Notes under the pieces: model-generated
The model's database searches: none
What the model was told of the DNA's origin: nothing
Seen by the model: the letters and a program-made list of their open reading frames with translations, nothing else
Program-made: the position numbers and the translations under genes
Assembly (NCBI GenBank): GCA_046538945.1
Contig: JBKHHW010000193.1
Span: 1 to 5,783, forward strand
Source: JAEZKC01 sp046538945
Lineage (GTDB): Bacteria; Fibrobacterota; Chitinivibrionia; Chitinivibrionales; Chitinispirillaceae
Direction of reading: 5' to 3'
DNA: 5,783 nt
Part shown: one piece after another, positions 1 through 5,783 of the stretch
How the letters are laid out: each line of letters opens with the position of its first letter
How positions within the stretch are numbered: position 1 is the first letter of the stretch

Positions 1-260
1 ACAGCTGTCAGATCAGAAAGCAGGGTTTTATAGCGGCGGGGGTGAAGGATCCCACGAAGTACGGCGAAAAACCGTGAACAAACACCTTTTCTAACAAGCT
101 TTCCTGTTTTCATCTGCAAAACCGGGTTTTAGGCCGGCCTCAGGCATGACGGGCAAATCACTTCGTAAACTTAACAGCCACAACACATTACAAAGCAACC
201 CATCCATAATACCAAGTTACAAACATGGAAACTGGGGAAAATAAATTCGAAAACAGAAGA
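1..260. other. Noncoding region left of gene 1, no gene recognised
   Basis: I recognise no gene here. Two plus-strand frames stay open from the window edge: one ends at a TGA at 75-77 after 24 codons (ending GVKDPTKYGEKP) and another runs slightly further. Either could be the last codons of a gene that starts outside the window, but neither resembles a family I know. A 10-base palindrome AGGCCGGCCT lies at 131-140, preceded by a short AAAACC/GGTTTT repeat at 118-130. The latter is too tight and AT-rich to be a good terminator. From about 150 onward the sequence becomes AT-rich with many stops in all frames, as expected of a promoter region. Confidence 0.5.
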
Positions 261-267
261 ATTTTTA

Positions 268-296
268 TTGACACATTATTGTAACAATATTAAATT
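268..296 (+). promoter_or_regulatory. Sigma70-like promoter for gene 1
   Basis: A perfect -35 hexamer TTGACA (268-273) is followed after 17 bases by TAAATT (291-296), which matches the TATAAT consensus at four of six positions. The surroundings are strongly AT-rich. Transcription would start near 303, leaving a leader of about 230 bases before the ATG at 534. The perfect -35 and ideal spacing support it; the weak -10 and long leader are the uncertainties. A Bacteroidota-type promoter would not need TTGACA, so this site also bears on the lineage. Confidence 0.5.
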
Positions 297-300
297 GTTA
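277..300. promoter_or_regulatory. Operator-like overlapping inverted repeats at the promoter
   Basis: Two overlapping dyads share a half site. TATTGTAACAATA (277-289) is symmetric around its central A. TAACAAT (282-288) pairs perfectly with ATTGTTA (294-300) across five bases. The element ATTGT/ACAAT thus occurs three times between 278 and 298. It covers the spacer and -10 of the proposed promoter, where a bound repressor would block RNA polymerase. No regulator gene is in the window, and I cannot name a matching factor. AT-rich DNA produces such symmetry by chance fairly often. Confidence 0.35.
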
Positions 301-367
301 AAAGATTTGCATCTGGTGAAAAGACATATGCATATCACGCTTTGCCTTGATTTAACGACATAGCATC

Positions 368-400
368 ATGTTCTATTCGCCAGTTCAATATGGAGAACAT
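368..400 (+). repeat. Inverted repeat in the gene 1 leader
   Basis: ATGTTCT (368-374) is the exact reverse complement of AGAACAT (394-400). The stem can be extended by CCA (380-382) with TGG (391-393) if five bases on the left side bulge out, leaving an eight-base loop. It lies about 65 bases inside the predicted transcript and could be an RNA hairpin or a protein site. It is not followed by a T run, so it is not an intrinsic terminator. The leader as a whole (303-533) matches no riboswitch that I recognise. Confidence 0.3.
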
Positions 401-520
401 TACGTCCGGTGTGAACCGTAAACCCTTTATCTGACTTTACTTTGTCTGCTATCGTGGAGTCCAGCGACCACTTGAAAAAACGGGGCGTTACCGAAAAGCC
501 TTACGAGTAGGAGAATTAAC

Positions 521-527
521 AAAGGAG
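521..527 (+). promoter_or_regulatory. Ribosome binding site of gene 1
   Basis: AAAGGAG ends six bases before the ATG at 534. This is a near-consensus Shine-Dalgarno sequence at the ideal distance, and it fixes the start codon. The start also places a complete signal peptide at the N-terminus. Confidence 0.85.
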
Positions 528-533
528 TGTTTC

Positions 534-1208
534 ATGCACAGGGTAGGAAAACTTTGCGTAGCTGTATTGCTGTCAGCCATGATTTTCGGTTCTTATGCTC
601 AGAAAATCGGTGTTAAGGCGGGAATGAATCTTTCAAACATGGTTATGAAAGATGATGATTTCACCCAAAGTGAGGATTTCAAGATGAAAATTGGATTCAA
701 CGCAGGTGCCTCTGCAGAATTCCCTATCACCGAAATTTTCTCGGTTGAGAGCGGCCTCATGATCAATACAAGAGGCTTCACCATGGAGGAAAAATTCACT
801 GAAATGGGTGAAACTGTAGAAATGAAGGTGTCTGGAAATCTTCTCTATCTGGATATCCCAGTCAATGCAAAAGTTGGATACTCCATGGACAACCTTAAAA
901 TTTATGGTTCTGCTGGTCCTTACCTCGGCTTTGGTTTGAGCGGGAACCAAAAAAGTGAAACGACTTTCATGGGTGAAACTCAGAAAACTGATGAGGATGT
1001 TGAGTTTGGATCTGATGACAATTCAGATATCAAAAGAATGGATCTTGGTCTGAATTTGGGAGCTGGTGTTGAATTCGGCTCATTCCAGATTGGTGGTTCA
1101 TATGGTTTAAGCCTGCTGAACAATTCTCCAGTTGATGATAATGGCGCAACGATAACTCACAATGTGATCGCAATCTCACTCGGATACGTTTTCTACGGCA
1201 TCAACTAA
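534..1208 (+). CDS. PorT-like outer-membrane beta-barrel protein
   Basis: The 224-residue product looks like a small porin-like barrel of the OMP_b-brl_2 (PorT-related) family in the outer membrane. Residues 1-22 form a signal peptide: charged start, hydrophobic stretch 8-19, cleavage after SYA at 20-22. The mature protein opens with KIGVKAGMNLSN (24-35), the family's usual first strand. LYLDIPVNAKVGY (104-116), YGSAGPYLGFGLSG (124-137) and RMDLGLNLGAGVEF (168-181) are further family hallmarks. Alternating polar and hydrophobic strands suggest about eight crossings, and the protein ends in an aromatic strand, LGYVFYGIN. Probable outer loops at 83-98 and 140-165 are acidic and both contain MGET. 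The only cysteine lies in the signal peptide, and methionine is frequent (13 residues). The length is normal for the family. PorT itself serves type IX secretion, but most relatives have unknown roles and no secretion genes lie nearby, so I give no symbol. GGT, GCT and GTT codons are common, which may point to high expression (inference). Confidence 0.93.
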   Translation: MHRVGKLCVAVLLSAMIFGSYAQKIGVKAGMNLSNMVMKDDDFTQSEDFKMKIGFNAGASAEFPITEIFSVESGLMINTRGFTMEEKFTEMGETVEMKVSGNLLYLDIPVNAKVGYSMDNLKIYGSAGPYLGFGLSGNQKSETTFMGETQKTDEDVEFGSDDNSDIKRMDLGLNLGAGVEFGSFQIGGSYGLSLLNNSPVDDNGATITHNVIAISLGYVFYGIN

Positions 1209-1230
1209 GCAATCAATAGCTTGTACAGCA

Positions 1231-1264
1231 AAAACGGCAGCGAATATTCGCTGCCGTTTTTTTT
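1231..1264. terminator. Intrinsic terminator, probably bidirectional
   Basis: Positions 1231-1260 are a perfect 30-base palindrome. Its GC-rich core CGGCAGCG/CGCTGCCG forms an eight-pair stem around an AATATT centre, followed on the plus strand by eight T residues (1257-1264). It starts 22 bases after the gene 1 stop codon, the expected place for its terminator. On the minus strand the same stem is followed by five T residues (complement of 1230-1234), so it could also stop transcripts of the converging gene 2. That would give gene 2 a 3' untranslated tail of about 330 bases. Confidence 0.9.
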
Positions 1265-1583
1265 GCCCTGCCCTAACAACCAAAACAATCTTACATATTT
1301 TGTCCTGCATTATCATAGATATGATCTTCTTTTTTGACTTCGCAAGCCCCACACCTTCCCAGAGAAAACTTCAAGGGGTGAGAGATCCAGAAATAAAATT
1401 ACCTTATATTATAGAACAGAATAAGAAAAAGGAATAGATAGAACGGCAAATGGGATGGTACGCTGCAACCTCAGAACAGCAAAACGGGACGAAACTTTGC
1501 AGTACCGATGTTGTTCAGATAACCCTTTGAATAAAGGAATGTTCTGAACATACACACTCTTGAGAATTCTCTCTGCCCACCCT
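1265..1583. other. Noncoding gap between the convergent genes
   Basis: No gene is supported in these 319 bases. Open frames crossing the right part are shadows of gene 2. Small symmetric elements are present: ATCATA-GA-TATGAT (1312-1325); an interrupted pairing of GGTAC/TGCAA (1457-1468) with TTGCA/GTACC (1497-1506); the longer hairpin annotated separately at 1512-1550; and GAGAATTCTC (1562-1571). On the minus strand 1400-1440 is pyrimidine-rich. No typical stem followed by a T run for gene 2 occurs here, so termination is either at the 1231-1260 palindrome or factor-dependent. Confidence 0.6.
1512..1550. repeat. Long imperfect hairpin downstream of gene 2
   Basis: TGTTCAGA (1512-1519) pairs exactly with TCTGAACA (1543-1550). 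Inside, CCTTT (1524-1528) pairs with AAAGG (1533-1537) around a GAAT loop, separated from the outer stem by a four/five-base internal loop. The right arm is itself part of a 13-base palindrome, ATGTTCTGAACAT (1539-1551). It lies 34 bases past the gene 2 stop codon. No T run follows on either strand, so it is more likely a 3'-end stabilising structure or protein site than an intrinsic terminator. Confidence 0.4.
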
Positions 1584-4500
1584 TTATTCCGTGAAAAAGA
1601 CCAGATGAACATTATCCGTTCGGGAAATGCCGGACAGAAGCGATCGCAGCTGTTCGCACTCGTCAGCCGGCACCAGGTCTCTGAAGTTGAACACCGCTTT
1701 TCTTCTGTATACGATCCTGTTACCCTCCTGAACCAATTCAAAAGAGTACTCGCCCCAGTCTCCGGACATCTCCACCTTTTCCGGCGTATTGACCAGTTTC
1801 CATTTTTCGGGGATCTCAAGCGTTCCTTTTGATTCGTAGATACCCACACCGAACCAGGACCGGAGCATGTCAACGTCCCGCTCTCTCTTCTCCTCGCTGG
1901 GATAATCGCCGGAACTGATCTGATCGATCAGATCCAGTTCGAAGATGGCTGTGTTGTTGCCGCTCATCTTGACCGCATTCCTGGCTGTAAAATAGTAATC
2001 CGTGTATACCTCGTTACCCAGGTCGTCTAAACCCTCGATTTTCATGCTGTCCACCACGGCCTCGGAATAATCCCTTGCCACAACCTTCTGCAGATTCTTT
2101 TTCCTTTCCCCGGCGGACAGCGGACGGTTACTTGCCCTGTAAGAACCCGCGTGCACTCCGGTTCTGGTGGACTCTATACGGCGGTGCAGAGTTCCGTCCG
2201 GATCGAGCTTTGATATCACCGCCCGCTTTATGATTCTGCCCTCCGGCGAATCGACCGGAAGATGCATCAGAGAATCCTCCCCTTCTCTTATAATCAGAGC
2301 AAGAGAGCCCTGATCCATGCGGGGAAGATTGCCAAGCGCGAGGTACTTGTCGGTGAAATCCACAAACTCCCGCTTGCCGTCAATTGTGTAGGAGAGAATG
2401 CAGTGGTTGAAGTTCGGCCCGATATAGGAGGGGTATTTACTGTTCTGATCCCAGGTGTTGACCAGCACCATATCGCTCTGTATTCCGGCAATATCAAGCA
2501 TGCTCTTGCCAAGCGAGGACATGTCCTTGCAGTCCCCGATTTTGGTGCTGAGGACTTCTTTGGCTGCCTGGGGGATCCAGCCGGACTGCCTGAAAGGAAC
2601 ATAGCTGTACATCACGGTTCCGGTTATGTACTTGTGAATCCTGCGGACCTTTTCCCGCGGATCGGAAACACCCCCGGTCAGTGAATCCACTATCGAGCGC
2701 AGCTCGTAGGTCTGCTCCAGCTTGTTTTCCGTGATACTGAGATACCAGTCAACAATGGAAGACCAGGAAGGGAAAGTGGAATAGTAGACTTTGTCCACAT
2801 CAGCCGATTCCACAGGTGAATACAATTCACGCTCCGGGTTCTTGTACGGACCGCGGGTAAACCTGGTAACCATAAAATCCTGAAGTTTTTCTTTTTCGAC
2901 CTTTATGGAACTTCCCTGAAGAGTGTAGGGGATAGTGTCCCCGGACGGAGTGACAAGGCGCAGCTGGGTATCATACACCGGGAAGGGGAGGCTGAATTCG
3001 TGATCGCCCCACACCTGTTTTGCCATATTCTGCTGGTAGTAGTTTTCAAGTGTCCACTCGAGAACGATATTGTCGCCCGGGGCGAGTGTCTTGAAAACCA
3101 CCAGATTCTGGGAAATATCCGCCGGTGTTTCTTTCCCGTCGGCACTTTTCGAAAAAGCCCTGCTGATGTTGAGAGCCTGATAGTGCCCGTTGTAGGCAAT
3201 CCGATACTCCTTCCAGATGTCAATTGCATTCTGGGTAGGCAGATGGACCATCAGAAAATAGCGCTCCCGTGAACAGCGGCTGGGGTAAAGGAAAACATCT
3301 TTCATATACGACAGAATCGACCCGTTATCGTTATCCAGTTCTTCCCACTCCTGTGCCCTTTGTGAGATTTTGCCCGGATCCGGGGCAGGGACCATCTGCT
3401 GAAGCTCCTGCTTGCCCTCGAGCAGCAGAAGCTGACTCCAGGCATCGAAACTGTTGTAAGCATAACGGATGGACTGTTTAAGTGCCTTTTTGGCTTTTTC
3501 CTTCTCTCCCAAAGCACTGTATACGGAGCCTTTGAGAGTGAGAATCGCGGCGGATGAAGGCATCAGCTTCAATGCTTCAGATATGAACTTATCAGCATCG
3601 TCAAAATCCCTGTTCTGAAGGGAAAGCTTTGCAAGGTAGTAGTAAATTCCAGTCTCACCAGGTGAATACTTTAGCCCCTTCAGAAGCGTTTTCACCGCTT
3701 TTTTCTTCTGACCCTTTCTCAGATACATCCCGGCCAGTTCCGAAAACATCTCTATGGATGTATGCTCATGCTTGATATACCGCTTCAGCAGCGATTGAGC
3801 TTTTCTCACATTCCCCTGATTGGAATAAAACGTGGCGAGCATGTCGACAATCACGTCTGACTCCAGATAATTATCTTCGAAATGATCCAGCAGCCTCATC
3901 AGTTCCGATTTGTTTTCCGTTTCCGCATAATGACCGAAAAGCAGAAGCAGCGCTGAGAGTGTGCCCTGGAACTGTTCGGGAGATGAATTAATGAACTCCT
4001 TTATATCCGAAAACCCAGCCGTGGTGGAGATAACCTGAAGTTCATTCAGCCAAGCCTCGAAATTGTAGTTGCATAATCTGTACGCCGACCTGATCGAGGT
4101 CTGTGCGTCGGTGATTCTTCTGCTCCTCACCAGCGATTCGCTCAGGTGGCTGTGCCAGACAGAACTTTCAGGGTACTTTTCTATATATTCACGCGCGAGT
4201 TTCTGCCCCTTGTCGGTCATTTCAGAGATATTGTAGAATTTCGCCAGAAGCAGTGCAGCTTCCATATCATCATCGTTTTTTTCCAGACGGGAGAGGAGGT
4301 GCTTTTCTATCCTCTCCACAACCGGCGAGTTGGTGAGATCCGCATAGGAAGTCGTATCCTGCCTGAACTTTCCGGGCTCGCTCGAATACGAAACAGACTC
4401 CAGCCCCCGTCCGGTCTCGTCAAAGAAACGTATGTTGAAATTTGAATGCTTCTCCTCATGGCAAAGTTTCACCAGAAGCTTGTTGTCTCCCTTGAAAAGC

Positions 4501-5354
4501 CTGACCTTCTGCATGAACATGTCGATCCCGGTATTTCTGAAAACAGAATCCGCAAGCACAACATTGTCATTGAGGAATACCTTGAATGCGCCCGATGCTC
4601 CGAACCCGAGATTGACCACCTGTTCTTCTTCGCTTTTAACATTAGAGAAATAGTACAGCACGGAGTTGGTGGCAGGGTAATTGTTTTCCGTGAAAACCCA
4701 CCCTCTGAGCGCTTTGTTGTGAAAAGAGAACCAGGACGCCTCGGTTCCATCCTTCCCGGAGTACTTCTTTGTCAGATCGAGCTCGGTTTCGGGAGGATAC
4801 GCCTTTTTGTATCCGGACCCGGATATGTTTTCAAAAGGGCCGATCATGCGGAAATCGCGCACTATGCCCAGCGGTTCCATAAGCTTTCTGGCCTTGGACA
4901 GCTTGCCGTCATTGAGATACCTGGTTGCCAGATCTTCTGTGAATCCGGCATTGTAGATCGTCTCCTGTTCGCTGAGTTTCCTGTATACTTTATAACCCTT
5001 CTTGACATTATGACCCGGATGAGTTCTTGCGAAAGGGATCAGATACTGAGAAGCAGCTCCCAGATAGATCTCCTGTCCATCCTCCATGTAACCCTCAAAC
5101 AGCAGTTTCATGCAGGAGTCACTCTGACCGAGGAATTCACACGAAAAGGCAAGACCTCTGTATGCCTCCCCCGCGACCCTGGAATCGTCAGCATCCAGGT
5201 TTCCGATAAAAATCTTCTTTGCCTCAAACGGCTTGTTGTTAACCAGAGCCATCCAGCCATCCTGGTTTGAGGCCGCATTCAATGCAGTGCTGCAAACACC
5301 AACCAACAAGAAAAACGCAGCAAAGACAATCTTCTGATTTCTACACGACTTCAT
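1584..5354 (-). CDS. Exported TPR / DUF3857 / transglutaminase-like protein
   Basis: This 1256-residue protein is exported and probably acts in the periplasm or at the envelope. Residues 1-28 are a type I signal peptide (basic start, hydrophobic 9-25, cleavage near LNA-A at 25-28); C21 does not sit in a good lipobox. Residues about 30-160 are helical and TPR-like. About 165-315 form a beta-sandwich module beginning RMIGPFEN and containing YPPE and FKVFLNDNVV, resembling galactose-binding-like folds in surface proteins. TPR repeats fill about 355-640, with four contiguous 34-residue units at 500-635. About 690-860 match DUF3857. About 885-1010 form the transglutaminase-like core, with candidate catalytic C942 (in GDCKD), H984 (in NFNHC) and D999 (in EFVDF), so an active enzyme is plausible. 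The final 240 residues are the usual beta-rich C-terminal region of DUF3857 proteins. Family members may be peptidases or cross-linking enzymes; the substrate is unknown. The start is supported by AAGGGA six bases upstream and by the signal peptide. No frameshift is seen. The gene is monocistronic within the window. Confidence 0.93.
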   Translation of the reverse strand: MKSCRNQKIVFAAFFLLVGVCSTALNAASNQDGWMALVNNKPFEAKKIFIGNLDADDSRVAGEAYRGLAFSCEFLGQSDSCMKLLFEGYMEDGQEIYLGAASQYLIPFARTHPGHNVKKGYKVYRKLSEQETIYNAGFTEDLATRYLNDGKLSKARKLMEPLGIVRDFRMIGPFENISGSGYKKAYPPETELDLTKKYSGKDGTEASWFSFHNKALRGWVFTENNYPATNSVLYYFSNVKSEEEQVVNLGFGASGAFKVFLNDNVVLADSVFRNTGIDMFMQKVRLFKGDNKLLVKLCHEEKHSNFNIRFFDETGRGLESVSYSSEPGKFRQDTTSYADLTNSPVVERIEKHLLSRLEKNDDDMEAALLLAKFYNISEMTDKGQKLAREYIEKYPESSVWHSHLSESLVRSRRITDAQTSIRSAYRLCNYNFEAWLNELQVISTTAGFSDIKEFINSSPEQFQGTLSALLLLFGHYAETENKSELMRLLDHFEDNYLESDVIVDMLATFYSNQGNVRKAQSLLKRYIKHEHTSIEMFSELAGMYLRKGQKKKAVKTLLKGLKYSPGETGIYYYLAKLSLQNRDFDDADKFISEALKLMPSSAAILTLKGSVYSALGEKEKAKKALKQSIRYAYNSFDAWSQLLLLEGKQELQQMVPAPDPGKISQRAQEWEELDNDNGSILSYMKDVFLYPSRCSRERYFLMVHLPTQNAIDIWKEYRIAYNGHYQALNISRAFSKSADGKETPADISQNLVVFKTLAPGDNIVLEWTLENYYQQNMAKQVWGDHEFSLPFPVYDTQLRLVTPSGDTIPYTLQGSSIKVEKEKLQDFMVTRFTRGPYKNPERELYSPVESADVDKVYYSTFPSWSSIVDWYLSITENKLEQTYELRSIVDSLTGGVSDPREKVRRIHKYITGTVMYSYVPFRQSGWIPQAAKEVLSTKIGDCKDMSSLGKSMLDIAGIQSDMVLVNTWDQNSKYPSYIGPNFNHCILSYTIDGKREFVDFTDKYLALGNLPRMDQGSLALIIREGEDSLMHLPVDSPEGRIIKRAVISKLDPDGTLHRRIESTRTGVHAGSYRASNRPLSAGERKKNLQKVVARDYSEAVVDSMKIEGLDDLGNEVYTDYYFTARNAVKMSGNNTAIFELDLIDQISSGDYPSEEKRERDVDMLRSWFGVGIYESKGTLEIPEKWKLVNTPEKVEMSGDWGEYSFELVQEGNRIVYRRKAVFNFRDLVPADECEQLRSLLSGISRTDNVHLVFFTE

Positions 5355-5360
5355 ACTTTA

Positions 5361-5368
5361 TCCCTTTT
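5361..5368 (-). promoter_or_regulatory. Ribosome binding site of gene 2
   Basis: Read on the minus strand this is AAAAGGGA, six bases before the ATG at 5354-5352. It is a partial Shine-Dalgarno match at the right distance and supports the chosen start. I see no convincing -35/-10 pair for this gene; a TAAATC on the minus strand near 5400-5405 is the best -10-like element and is weak. Confidence 0.6.
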
Positions 5369-5711
5369 CAGTGCCTGTCGATTCCGAACTTTCAAGTGTT
5401 AGATTTAGAGTCAGGCCAGAACAAGCAAACATCGGATCACTGACATCTGATTTGCAGAACAGCATACCAGGCCCTCTTTACCGCCACCTTCAGCTCACCT
5501 TGCCCAAACTACACAACCGATGCGAACCTGAACGACGATTTCAGGAACGTTTTTGCCCGCTTCAGCTCTGAACCCGCGGAAAGCAAAGACTCTCCAGCAA
5601 TATTCTCTTAAGATAATTGCAAACTGGCGCAGACCGCAAGGCGCTGGCATAAAAGGAGAGTTTTATGATTGGATAGAAAATTGTTTTGGTGGGATTTCGA
5701 ACTTGGCACTA
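5369..5711. other. Noncoding region upstream of gene 2
   Basis: No gene is supported. A small hairpin, CCTGAA (5527-5532) with TTCAGG (5540-5545), is followed on the plus strand by AACG and five T residues, a weak terminator-like pattern with no plus-strand gene before it. On the minus strand one frame is open from 5607 to 5512 and, after a single TAG, again to 5440; it reads somewhat protein-like but matches nothing I know. At 5651-5676 a good ribosome-binding sequence precedes an ATG that meets a stop after three codons. Together with the transposase scar to the right, this may be decayed mobile-element DNA. Confidence 0.4.
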
Positions 5712-5783
5712 GCGGTAATGAGTTGAAAGAGCAAGGCCCAGCAGCCTGCATTGAGCAGAAATGCTGAGCTTTTCGTCCAAAGG
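5712..5783 (-). pseudogene. IS3-family transposase orfB remnant, N-terminal part
   Basis: Reading leftward from the window edge, the minus strand encodes 24 codons including LSISAQCRLLGLALSTHYR, then a TAG at 5711-5709. This follows the pattern LSISRQCELLGLSRSSYYY found near the N-terminus of OrfB in IS3-family insertion sequences, the short helix-turn-helix segment before the DDE integrase domain. The positions L-S-I-S, Q-C, L-L-G-L, S and Y agree. In an intact element about 250 more residues, including the catalytic domain, would follow. Here neither the same frame nor the next frames continue with recognisable transposase sequence, so the gene is truncated or interrupted. The true start and any orfA lie outside the window. 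The identification rests on a short motif only. Confidence 0.6.

Noticed and set aside
3..77. Open frame from the left edge ending GVKDPTKYGEKP and a TGA, possibly the end of an upstream gene
   Set aside because: Only 24 codons are visible, a second frame is open over the same bases, and neither resembles a known family, so no gene is called.
118..140. AAAACC/GGTTTT repeat and AGGCCGGCCT palindrome as a terminator
   Set aside because: The first leaves almost no loop and is AT-rich; the second has no loop and no T run after it.
633..950. Minus-strand open frame of 105 codons across gene 1
   Set aside because: It is antisense to a clear beta-barrel gene and has no family resemblance.
1409..1873. 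Minus-strand open frame of 154 codons overlapping the end of gene 2
   Set aside because: It is a shifted-frame shadow of the gene 2 C-terminal region with arginine-, serine- and tryptophan-rich composition and no recognisable family.
4446..5270. Plus-strand open frame of 274 codons inside gene 2
   Set aside because: It lies wholly antisense to the DUF3857 gene, its product has no recognisable domain, and the minus-strand protein has a coherent domain order with a signal peptide and ribosome binding site.
5371..5571. Plus-strand 66-codon frame starting with GTG
   Set aside because: It has no ribosome binding site and no recognisable product, and it overlaps the upstream region of gene 2.

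Overview
The window carries two complete, convergently oriented protein genes, plus a decayed transposase fragment at its right edge. Gene 1 (534-1208, +) encodes a small secreted outer-membrane beta-barrel protein of the PorT-like family (OMP_b-brl_2). Gene 2 (1584-5354, -) encodes a 1256-residue exported protein that joins TPR helical repeats, a beta-sandwich module, a DUF3857 domain and a transglutaminase-like domain with an intact Cys-His-Asp triad.

Organism: a Gram-negative (didermic) bacterium is implied by the outer-membrane barrel and the exported DUF3857/transglutaminase protein. Both families are common in the Fibrobacterota-Chlorobiota-Bacteroidota group. Both genes have purine-rich Shine-Dalgarno sequences six bases from the start, and the promoter before gene 1 is sigma70-like (TTGACA) rather than the Bacteroidota type. 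G+C looks moderate by eye. I therefore favour a Fibrobacterota-like or other FCB lineage over a classical Bacteroidota; this is inference only.

Layout: 1-533 is a noncoding leader region. It holds a TTGACA promoter near 268-296 overlapped by an operator-like inverted repeat, then a roughly 230-base untranslated leader with a second inverted repeat and a strong ribosome binding site. 534-1208 is the barrel gene. It is followed at 1231-1264 by a perfect 30-base palindrome flanked by A and T runs, which can serve as a terminator for both converging genes. 1265-1583 is noncoding and holds a long imperfect hairpin. 1584-5354 is the large gene on the minus strand. 5355-5711 is noncoding, with weak structures. 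5712-5783 is the remains of an IS3-family orfB reading into the window from the right and ending at a stop codon.

The two genes are not an operon; they converge and each has its own upstream region. Both products are exported to the envelope, but nothing in the sequence ties them to one pathway. I found no convincing new multi-gene system, CRISPR array, tRNA or rRNA. The most interesting items are the multidomain architecture of gene 2, the possible operator in front of gene 1, and the mobile-element scar behind gene 2's upstream region.
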